A stretch of 35,682 bases of DNA from Bacillota bacterium (GTDB lineage: Bacteria > Bacillota > Clostridia > Christensenellales > Aristaeellaceae). The stretch spans positions 1 to 35,682 of the forward strand of contig JAEWYP010000099.1 in the NCBI GenBank assembly GCA_023395615.1, in the 5' to 3' direction. The stretch's first letter is position 1; every line of letters begins with the position of its first letter. The notes beneath the pieces are model-generated. The model saw nothing but the letters and a program-made list of their open reading frames with translations. It made no database searches and was not told the DNA's origin. Shown here piece after piece: positions 6,464 to 13,821 of the stretch. A program made the translations under genes and the position numbers.

Positions 6464-8695
6464 ATGATACGACACTTGGGCGAGCAGCTGGTACCCTTTC
6501 AGGCCAGCGGTTTTGAACGCCTGCCGGAAATGCCGCTGATCGGGCAAGCCGTTACGGCGCGCTGCCGTGCGGAGGGCGTGAAAATGGCCCCCGTGCTGGC
6601 GCTTTGCGCAGCGGACGGGGAGCGGACCGTGGCGGGGGAAAGCGCGGACGGCCGGACGTATACGTTCGCGCTGGGCTCGTTTGCCTGCGCGCAGACGGTG
6701 CGGTATCGCTTCGCGGCTGGAGAAGAGCATACCCAATGGTTTTCCTTTGAGGTTGTCACGGAGGAAACGGTTGACCGGCCGCTGGGAGTCTATCGGGACG
6801 GGGAATATCTGCAGGTAGCCCTTTGCCCGGATGTGACCCTGACGCTTCGGGGTGGAGAAAACCTTACGATGGCGCTTACGCAGAATGCCGCAAAGTGCAC
6901 GGCCTGTGAGTCGGGCGAGATTGCTTTACCGGAATCCTTCGCAATTTGTGCTTCAATGGACTCTATTTGGGGACTTAAACGTTTAAGTGATCCTGTGGCG
7001 TCCTGCAAGAACTATCGCCTGCGCCGGGCGGCGGACGGGCGCGTAGTACGGGTGGAAATGGAGCTTTCTCTTGCCTGCGGACACATCCTTGGCACAGGGG
7101 AACGCTTTGACGCTGTGGAGCGTGCGGGCCGGGTAAGCAATTGCCGCGTGGTAGAAAAGTTTACTCATCAGGGGGAGTATACCTATCTGCCCGTGCCGTT
7201 CTTTGTAACGGAAAAGGGATTCGGCTGGTATCGGCAGAGCGACATCCCCGTAGAGCTGGATTTTTCCGGCCCGACGGTCTTCCGTCAGGAAACGGAAGGC
7301 ACGGCGCTGACGCGCGACGTGCTGTGGTTTGGCGCGCCCGAGCGGGTGCTGCAAAGCTTCCTCAACAGCACCGGCCGATCCGCACTGCCGCCGGAATGGG
7401 CGTTCGGCGTGTGGATCAGCGCCAACGGCTGGAACAGTGACGCGGAGGTAGATACGCAGCTGGCGGCGCTAAAACGTTACAATTATCCGGCGAGCGTGAT
7501 GGTGCTGGAACAGTGGAGCGACGAGCAGACCTTCTACCGCTGGCACCCGACGCACTGGCGCGATCCCGCCGCCATGGTACGCCGTGTGCGCGACGCGGAC
7601 CTGCACCTGGTGTTGTGGCAGATTCCCATTATCAAATGTGAAAAGAACGGCGAACCGGGCGAAGCGCTGCAAAACGACCTGCGCGAGGCGGCGGAAAAAG
7701 GGTACGCCGTGCGCAGCGCGGACGGCAGCCCCTACCGCATCACGGAAAACTGGTTTGTGGACAGTATGCTGCTCGATTTTACCAATCCGGACGCGGTACG
7801 CTGGTGGTTTGCGAAGCGTAAGCCTCTGCTGGAGATGGGTGTGGAGGGCTTTAAGACCGACGGCGGAGAGTTTTTGTACGAAAAGGCGGCGCGCCTGCAT
7901 AACGGCGCGATTGGTCTTGCGGCGCACAACCTGTACCCCATGCAGTATGAAACGGCCTATCGCGACTTTATGATGGAAAACGGCGTAAACGGCGTCACCT
8001 TCAGCCGCGCGGGTTACACGGGCGCGCAGACCTGCCCCATCCATTGGGCGGGCGACCAGACCAGCGAATGGAGCGAGCTGCAAAGCCAGCTGTACGCCGG
8101 GATTTCGGCGGGGCTGTCGGGTGTGCTGTTCTGGAGCTTTGATATCGGGGGCTTCGCGGGGCCGATCCCGGACGCGGAACTGTACCTGCGGGCGACGGCC
8201 ATGGGTTGTTTCTGCCCGGTGATGCAGTGGCATGCCGAGCCGCGCGGCGGGCAGTTTGCGGGCGGGCTGGGCGAAGCGTACGTGAACGACCGCAGCCCGT
8301 GGAATCTAGCCGAAAAGCTGCACGACGACCGGGTGTTGACTGTGGCGTGCGATTTTGCCCACACCCGCGAGGCGCTGCGCCCCTACCTGTGGCGGGAGGC
8401 GCAGTACTGCGCGGAACACGTACGCCCGATGATGGCGCATCTTTGCCTGGATTACCCGGACGATCCGCACGCTTTCGCCATGCAGGATGAGTACCTGCTG
8501 GGCCGGGAACTGCTGGTGGCGCCGCTGACCCGCAAAGGGGAGGATACCCGCGTAGTGTACCTGCCCGCCGGGAACTGGACAGATTATTTTACCGGGGAAA
8601 CGCACACAGGCCCCTGCGAGATGCGGGTTTCCTGCCCGCTTACGCGCATCCCGGCCTATTGGAGGAGGGACCGCCTTGCAGGACATGAGGATTGA
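6464..8695 (+). CDS. GH31 alpha-glycosidase (alpha-glucosidase or alpha-xylosidase type)
   Basis: A 743-residue retaining glycosidase with an N-terminal beta-sandwich (about 1-290), a TIM barrel and C-terminal beta domains. The nucleophile is D466 in FKTDGGE and the acid/base is D531 in HWAGDQTSEW; the barrel also has WSFDIGGF. The FKTDxGE form is shared with YicI-like alpha-xylosidases, so substrate choice between alpha-glucosides and alpha-xylosides cannot be settled by eye. There is no signal peptide, so it acts in the cytoplasm on imported oligosaccharides. AAAAGGAAGG precedes the ATG, 3 nt after the lacI stop, and the gene's last 20 bases overlap the next gene. It also contains a perfect 16-bp palindrome at 6973-6988. 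Confidence 0.92.
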   Translation: MIRHLGEQLVPFQASGFERLPEMPLIGQAVTARCRAEGVKMAPVLALCAADGERTVAGESADGRTYTFALGSFACAQTVRYRFAAGEEHTQWFSFEVVTEETVDRPLGVYRDGEYLQVALCPDVTLTLRGGENLTMALTQNAAKCTACESGEIALPESFAICASMDSIWGLKRLSDPVASCKNYRLRRAADGRVVRVEMELSLACGHILGTGERFDAVERAGRVSNCRVVEKFTHQGEYTYLPVPFFVTEKGFGWYRQSDIPVELDFSGPTVFRQETEGTALTRDVLWFGAPERVLQSFLNSTGRSALPPEWAFGVWISANGWNSDAEVDTQLAALKRYNYPASVMVLEQWSDEQTFYRWHPTHWRDPAAMVRRVRDADLHLVLWQIPIIKCEKNGEPGEALQNDLREAAEKGYAVRSADGSPYRITENWFVDSMLLDFTNPDAVRWWFAKRKPLLEMGVEGFKTDGGEFLYEKAARLHNGAIGLAAHNLYPMQYETAYRDFMMENGVNGVTFSRAGYTGAQTCPIHWAGDQTSEWSELQSQLYAGISAGLSGVLFWSFDIGGFAGPIPDAELYLRATAMGCFCPVMQWHAEPRGGQFAGGLGEAYVNDRSPWNLAEKLHDDRVLTVACDFAHTREALRPYLWREAQYCAEHVRPMMAHLCLDYPDDPHAFAMQDEYLLGRELLVAPLTRKGEDTRVVYLPAGNWTDYFTGETHTGPCEMRVSCPLTRIPAYWRRDRLAGHED
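6973..6988 (+). promoter_or_regulatory. Perfect 16-bp palindrome, candidate intragenic operator
   Basis: ACTTAAACGTTTAAGT is fully self-complementary and matches 14 of 16 bases of the dyad at the operon promoter. It falls in codons 171-175 of the GH31 gene, written CTT AAA CGT TTA AGT, which are choices this GC-rich gene otherwise tends to avoid. That suggests the DNA sequence itself is constrained. A LacI tetramer could loop the 1.6 kb between the sites, or block elongation; both are inferences. Confidence 0.6.
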
Positions 8696-10709
8696 TCCGT
8701 GGCGCGTGAGCCGCGCGGGCACGGTGGACGATTTTTGCGAAACGGTGTTTTTTACCGGAAACGGTCGGCTGGGGGTGCGCGGCTTCGGCGCATGGGAACG
8801 AAAAAATACGCCGCAGGCGCACGCGATCTTCAAATCTGGACTGTTCAGCGAGATTAAGCCCGGCATCACCGACATGGTGCAGCTGCCGGACGCGCTCACC
8901 CTGCGGCCCTCGGGGCTGGAACCGGAAACGGTGGAGCAGGTGCTGGACATGCGCGCCGGCGTGCTGCGGCAGACCTGGCACAACGACCGTGCCGACCTGC
9001 ACATGGAGCGTACGGTGAGCATGGCGGATGGCCAGCTGATTTTGCAGCGGCTGACCCTGACCCCGAAAACCGACGGTATATATCAGGTGGAAGCGATCGC
9101 GGACGCGAAGGTGTGCAACCTGCCGGTTCACGACGACCAGATGATTGCCGCTACGGAGCTGGTGCCTCTTTTACGGGTGGAAAAGCTGGGGGAGAACCGG
9201 ATGCGGCTGACTACCCTGCGGGAAAATATCCCTGTGGAGATTCGCTGGCAGTTGACCGACGACCGGAGCGCGGCTCGGGAGCATCATACGGAGGAGCAGA
9301 CGGACATAACGGTACTGACTGCCGCGCTTCTGGCCGGGCAACCGTGGACGCTGGAAAAGCGCGTGCGTGTGCTGGCAGACGGCGAATCCGCCAACCCGGA
9401 TACCGACGACCCTTGGGCGGAAAGCGCCGCCAAGTGGCGCGCCCTGTGGGACGACTGCGATCTGGAAGTGGATTCCGACGACCCGGAGCTGCAGGGCGCG
9501 ATCCGGTACAATATCTTTCAATTGCTGGCCAACCGGGCTACGCCTGACTGCAATGCGTCCATCGGGGCGCGCGGACTTTCCCATGGGCGGTACAAGGGCA
9601 ACACCTTCTGGGATACGGAAATCTTCATGCTGCCCTTCTACCTGTGGACGAAGCCGGACGTTGCCAAAAGCCTGCTGCAATACCGCGCCGACCGCCTGCC
9701 GGAGGCGCAGGCGCTAGCGAAACGGCAAAACCTTGATGGTGCGCGCTTTCCGTGGATGTGTGCCGGTACGGGCGACGAGCAGTGCGAAAGCTGGGATATC
9801 GGGCTTTGCGAGGTGCACATCACCGCGGACGTGGCCTACGCGATGGCGCGTTACGCCGAAGTAACGGGCGACACGGATTTCACGCAAGGCACTGCCGCTG
9901 AGATGTACCGCCAGACTGCGCTGTACTGGCTGACCCGGCTGACGTACGAACCTGCCAAAGACCAGTACAGTTCCTTCTTCGTCAAGGGACCGGACGAGTA
10001 CTGCGGCGCGACGGTCAACAACACCTTTACCAATTATATGGCGCGCCGTAATATCGACCTGGCGCTGCAATATTCGGAGCTGACCGCCGACCAGCGGGAA
10101 CGCCTCACTTTCGCCCGCGACCGGATCGCGATCCTGTACGATTCCGACCGGCAGCTGTTTTTACAGGATGAACTGCTGGAACGGCTGGAAACCCCGCCTT
10201 TCCTGAAAACGGGAGAGGAACCCGCCTACAAGCAGTACTGCTTTGACCGGATGCAGCGTTACCGGGTGCTGAAACAGGCGGATCTGGTGCTGCTGATGTC
10301 GCTGTTTCCGAATGACTTTACGGAAACCCAGAAACGCAACGTTTTTGCGCATTACGAGCCGATCACCCTGCACGATTCAACGTTGAGCTACGGGCCGCAC
10401 GCCCAGCTGGCGTTCCGCCTTGGGCTTTGGGACAAAGCGACGGAGTACTTCCGCAAGGCGGTATACCTGGACCTGAAGGACGTAATGGGGAACACCGGGC
10501 ACGAAGGGCTGCACATGGCGGCGCTGGGCGCCGCCTGGCAGGCGCTGGTGTTCGGCGCAGCGGGGCTGTGGGCGGAAAACGGGGAGCTGACGGTAACACC
10601 GATGCTGCCGCCGGGCATCCGAAGCATTCGCTTCAGGGTGCGCTGGCACGGCAAACGGTACGGCGTGGAAGTAACACCGCAGGGGCACGCGATACGGGAG
10701 GAGACCTGA
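8676..10709 (+). CDS. GH65 family enzyme (disaccharide phosphorylase or hydrolase)
   Basis: A 677-residue member of the maltose/kojibiose/nigerose phosphorylase family: an N-terminal beta-sandwich (ETVFFTGNGRLGVRG near residue 22), an (alpha/alpha)6 barrel and a small C-terminal beta domain. The general acid is E441 in GPDEYCGATVNN. HDSTLSYGPHAQLA and GNTGHEGLHMAALG occupy the phosphate-loop region of known phosphorylases, which mildly favours phosphorolysis. It is shorter than the usual 750-790 residues. The TTG start is preferred over the ATG at 8685 because GGAGG is 7 nt before it but 16 nt before the ATG. The gene overlaps the GH31 end by 20 nt, so the two are probably coupled and act on one imported sugar. 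The exact disaccharide is unknown. Confidence 0.9.
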   Translation: MQDMRIDPWRVSRAGTVDDFCETVFFTGNGRLGVRGFGAWERKNTPQAHAIFKSGLFSEIKPGITDMVQLPDALTLRPSGLEPETVEQVLDMRAGVLRQTWHNDRADLHMERTVSMADGQLILQRLTLTPKTDGIYQVEAIADAKVCNLPVHDDQMIAATELVPLLRVEKLGENRMRLTTLRENIPVEIRWQLTDDRSAAREHHTEEQTDITVLTAALLAGQPWTLEKRVRVLADGESANPDTDDPWAESAAKWRALWDDCDLEVDSDDPELQGAIRYNIFQLLANRATPDCNASIGARGLSHGRYKGNTFWDTEIFMLPFYLWTKPDVAKSLLQYRADRLPEAQALAKRQNLDGARFPWMCAGTGDEQCESWDIGLCEVHITADVAYAMARYAEVTGDTDFTQGTAAEMYRQTALYWLTRLTYEPAKDQYSSFFVKGPDEYCGATVNNTFTNYMARRNIDLALQYSELTADQRERLTFARDRIAILYDSDRQLFLQDELLERLETPPFLKTGEEPAYKQYCFDRMQRYRVLKQADLVLLMSLFPNDFTETQKRNVFAHYEPITLHDSTLSYGPHAQLAFRLGLWDKATEYFRKAVYLDLKDVMGNTGHEGLHMAALGAAWQALVFGAAGLWAENGELTVTPMLPPGIRSIRFRVRWHGKRYGVEVTPQGHAIREET

Positions 10710-10710
10710 C

Positions 10711-11598
10711 ATGTACTTACCCAAAAACACGGGACGGAGAACGGCCGTGGCGGTCTTTCTGGGGCCGTCGGTAATCGGCATGGTGGTATTCTGCCTGATC
10801 CCCATCGTATCCTCGCTGGTGTTCAGCCTGATGGATTACGATCTGGTGGGCGGAACCATGAACTTTATCGGGCTGAAAAACTTCACCCGCATCCTGGGCG
10901 GCAGTGAGTTTCCCAAAGTGGTGAAGCACACGCTGACCTATCTGGTGCTGTATCTGCCGATGATCCTGATTGCTTCGCTGGCGGAGGGAATGCTGCTGAA
11001 CCACAGCTTTCGGGGCCGCGGGGTGTTCCGCGCCATCTTCTATACGCCGGTCATCACCTCGTGGGTGGCGGCTGCTGTGGTGTGGACGTGGGTGCTCAGC
11101 GGTAAATACGGGCTGCTCAACCAGTCGCTCGCCGTGATCGGCATCAACGCCCCCGCCTGGCTGGACTCTAAGGATTGGGCGATGCCCGGCATCGTGATGG
11201 CCGCTATCTGGAAAGACACCGGTTATTATGCGCTGATGGTGCTGGCGGCGCTTAAATCCATCGACCCCAATTATTACGAGGCCGCCGCGATCGACGGCGC
11301 GGGCCCGGGCCGCAGGTTTTTCAGCATTACGCTGCCGCTGCTGTCGCCAACACTCTTCCTGCTGGTGGTTATTAACGTAATTTACGGTTTGCAGGTGTTC
11401 GAGTCCGTACTGATCATGACCAACGGCGGGCCAGGCGGCGCGACCACGGTCTTTCTGGAACGCATTTACAACTTCGCGTTCAAGCAGTACAAGATGGGGA
11501 TGGCGTCCGCCTACTCATGGATTCTGTTCATCCTGATCCTCGTATTCACGCTGCTGCAGTTTAAGCTGCAAAAGAAGTGGGTGAATTACGATGCATAG
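10711..11598 (+). CDS. Sugar ABC transporter permease (MalF/UgpA type)
   Basis: A 295-residue inner-membrane protein with about six transmembrane segments. The EAA loop that contacts the ATPase is clear: EAAAIDGAG starting at E190, followed by TLPLLSPT. It starts 1 nt after the GH65 stop with GGGAGGAGA upstream and overlaps the next permease by 8 nt, so the two should form a heterodimeric channel with the downstream binding protein. No ATP-binding subunit is encoded beside it. In Bacillota such carbohydrate transporters often share a multitask ATPase (MsmX type) encoded elsewhere. Confidence 0.94.
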   Translation: MYLPKNTGRRTAVAVFLGPSVIGMVVFCLIPIVSSLVFSLMDYDLVGGTMNFIGLKNFTRILGGSEFPKVVKHTLTYLVLYLPMILIASLAEGMLLNHSFRGRGVFRAIFYTPVITSWVAAAVVWTWVLSGKYGLLNQSLAVIGINAPAWLDSKDWAMPGIVMAAIWKDTGYYALMVLAALKSIDPNYYEAAAIDGAGPGRRFFSITLPLLSPTLFLLVVINVIYGLQVFESVLIMTNGGPGGATTVFLERIYNFAFKQYKMGMASAYSWILFILILVFTLLQFKLQKKWVNYDA

Positions 11599-12424
11599 AA
11601 AACATAAAGTTATCAAAGGTTTACTTTTCTATCTTGGCATTGCGCTGCTGGCGGTAATTACGCTATTGCCGTTCCTGTGGATGATCTCCTCCTCGTTTAA
11701 AAGCCTGGAAACCATCCGCACCATCCCGATCCGCTGGATTCCGGAGCATCCGACACTGGAAGGCTATCGCCGGGTGTTCAATATGGAAGGTTTCTCGTTT
11801 GCCCGTTCGTCGCTGAACAGCCTGTTTCTGGCCCTCTCGTGCACGGCGGTTCAGGTGATGAGCGCCTGCATGGCGGCGTTTGCCTTTACCAAAATCCCGT
11901 TTAAAGGGTCCAACAGGCTTTTCGGGCTGTTTCTGGCCACGATGATGATCCCCGGCACCGTTACGATGGTACCCAACTATATTATTCTGCGGGTGCTGGG
12001 ACTTCTGGATACGTTTACAGGGCTGATTCTTCCGTCGCTGGCGAATGCCTTTGGGGTGTTCCTGATGCGACAGGCGATGATGACGCTCAACGACAGCTAT
12101 CTGGAAAGCGCAATGCTTGACGGTGCGTCGCTGTACAAGGTGTTCTTCTCCATTGCCCTGCCGATGGTCGCGCCCACGCTGGCTACGATGATTCTGCTCT
12201 CCTTTATGGGCAGCTGGAACAGCTACCTGTGGCCGTTGATCGTGCTGACCAGTACGGATAAGCAGACCCTGCAGGTGGTACTGGGCAATATGAACGGCAT
12301 GTACAAGAACAAGGAGCATATCCTGATGGCGGGCGCGGTGCTGACCATCCTGCCCGTACTGCTGGTTTACCTGTTAACCCAGAGCAAGGTGGACAGCGGT
12401 ATCGCCCTGGGAGGGCTGAAATGA
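11591..12424 (+). CDS. Sugar ABC transporter permease (MalG/UgpE type)
   Basis: A 277-residue partner permease with about six membrane segments. It has the C-terminal EAA-type loop ESAMLDGAS (from E172) followed by IALPMVAPTLATM. MalG-type features include FAFTKIPFKG and the WNSYLWPL segment near the end. The ATG lies within the last codons of the first permease, and the site upstream is weak (GTGGGTGAATTACG), so translation probably depends on ribosomes arriving from that gene. A 61-nt gap with a small hairpin separates it from the binding-protein gene. Confidence 0.94.
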   Translation: MHRKHKVIKGLLFYLGIALLAVITLLPFLWMISSSFKSLETIRTIPIRWIPEHPTLEGYRRVFNMEGFSFARSSLNSLFLALSCTAVQVMSACMAAFAFTKIPFKGSNRLFGLFLATMMIPGTVTMVPNYIILRVLGLLDTFTGLILPSLANAFGVFLMRQAMMTLNDSYLESAMLDGASLYKVFFSIALPMVAPTLATMILLSFMGSWNSYLWPLIVLTSTDKQTLQVVLGNMNGMYKNKEHILMAGAVLTILPVLLVYLLTQSKVDSGIALGGLK

Positions 12425-12433
12425 CGAGCATAA

Positions 12434-12451
12434 CGCAAGCGTGCGTTTGCG
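12434..12451 (+). promoter_or_regulatory. Small intercistronic hairpin
   Basis: CGCAA and TTGCG pair around an 8-nt loop between the second permease and the binding-protein gene. It might protect the 3' part of the operon mRNA. The stem is short and could be chance. Confidence 0.3.
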
Positions 12452-12485
12452 ATAACCCGAACTATATTAAAGGAGGTCCCATCCC

Positions 12486-13730
12486 ATGAAAAAACTGGTA
12501 GCCATGATTCTTTGCGTCGCAATGCTCATGTCGCTGGTCAGCATTGCCTCCGCGGAAACCGCCACAACGACCATTACCTACGCATGCTTCTCCGGATCCG
12601 GCGAGCACGAAGATACGCTCAAAAAGATGGTGGAAGTATTCGAGTCCAAGAACCCCGGGATTAAGGTAGACGTGCAGCTGACCGGCTTTAACGACTACTT
12701 TACCGCACTGGCCACTAAGGTGGGCGGTGGCAACGCCCCCGACGTGTATGAAATGAACATGGAAAACTTTCTGGCTTACATGCTGCGTAACCAGTGCCAG
12801 GATCTGACCGCGCTGGGCGTGGATACCACGCCGTACTCCGCCGGAACGATCAACGCGGTTTCCAGCAACGGTAAACTCTACGCCGTACCGGAAAGCTTCT
12901 CCACCTGCCTGCTGTTCTACAACAAGGCGCTGTTTGACCAGGCCGGCGCAAGCTACCCGACCGACGACTGGACCTGGGCCGATGCGCAGGCGGCTGCGGA
13001 GAAAATCCGCTCGCTGGGCGACGACATCTGGGGCTACAACCAGCCCATCACCTATAACGAATTCTACAAGTCCATCGCCGGCAACGGCGGCAGCCTGCTT
13101 AACTCCGATTACACCGCCTTTACTGTGAATACGCCGGAAAACGTCGCTGTGCTGGATGCGATGATCAACCGCGTCCGCGGCGACAAGCGTGTGATGCCCA
13201 ACAAGGAAGACCTTGCCGGTCGCGGTGACTGGGACCTGTTCGAAGCCGGCAAACTCGGCATGGTGATCACCGGCGTGTGGGCCTTCACCGATTTCACCAA
13301 CAAGTGCAAGTTTGACTGGGATGTAACCGTGGAGCCGGGCTTCAAAGACAAGGCGACCTTCTTCTTCGCCAACGTAAACTGCGTGTCTCCTTCCAGCAAG
13401 CAGCAGGAAGCCGCCGCGAAATTTGCGCAGGCCATGGGCTCCGATCCTGATATCGTGCAACTCCGCCTGGACGCGAGCTGGGAGCTGCCCACCATCGCCG
13501 ACCAGACCAAGCTGAGCGAGTATCTTACCATCACCCCGCCCGCCAACCGCGCCGCCGTGTTTAAGAGCATGGATTACGCGATTGCCCCGCCCGCGCTGGT
13601 GGAAGCGAGCGCTGCGACCGAAATCGTCAACAACGTGCTGAGCACGCTGGAGACCAGCGACGAGACCGCGCAGGCTGCGCTGGACGATATCCAGTCCCAG
13701 CTTGAGGACGCCGATCTGCTGAGTAAATAA
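12486..13730 (+). CDS. Extracellular sugar-binding protein of the ABC transporter
   Basis: A 414-residue family-1 solute-binding protein. A basic N-terminus and hydrophobic core lead to SIASAET, a signal-peptidase I-type cleavage site near residues 22-24. No lipobox cysteine is present, which is unusual for a Gram-positive binding protein. The mature part has family features such as VFESKNPGIKVDVQ, the GGGNAPDVYEMN segment and AVPESFSTCLLFYNKALFDQAG. The ribosome site AAAGGAGGT is the strongest in the operon. It is flanked by hairpins at 12434 and 13746, an arrangement that often lets binding proteins be made in excess over permeases. The ligand is probably the alpha-glucoside used by the GH31 and GH65 enzymes. 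Confidence 0.93.
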   Translation: MKKLVAMILCVAMLMSLVSIASAETATTTITYACFSGSGEHEDTLKKMVEVFESKNPGIKVDVQLTGFNDYFTALATKVGGGNAPDVYEMNMENFLAYMLRNQCQDLTALGVDTTPYSAGTINAVSSNGKLYAVPESFSTCLLFYNKALFDQAGASYPTDDWTWADAQAAAEKIRSLGDDIWGYNQPITYNEFYKSIAGNGGSLLNSDYTAFTVNTPENVAVLDAMINRVRGDKRVMPNKEDLAGRGDWDLFEAGKLGMVITGVWAFTDFTNKCKFDWDVTVEPGFKDKATFFFANVNCVSPSSKQQEAAAKFAQAMGSDPDIVQLRLDASWELPTIADQTKLSEYLTITPPANRAAVFKSMDYAIAPPALVEASAATEIVNNVLSTLETSDETAQAALDDIQSQLEDADLLSK

Positions 13731-13745
13731 TCCGAACCGGACGAC

Positions 13746-13780
13746 CTTCGCGGGAGGAGCTGCGCGCTTCTCCCGCGAAG
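13746..13780 (+). promoter_or_regulatory. Intercistronic hairpin after the binding-protein gene
   Basis: CTTCGCGGGAG and CTCCCGCGAAG form a perfect 11-bp stem with a 13-nt loop. No run of T follows, so it is more likely an mRNA-stabilising or partly terminating element than a full terminator. It starts 16 nt after the binding-protein stop. Confidence 0.72.
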
Positions 13781-13821
13781 CATATCCAATACAAATTGAC
13801 CTGCCGAAAGGAATATGGACC

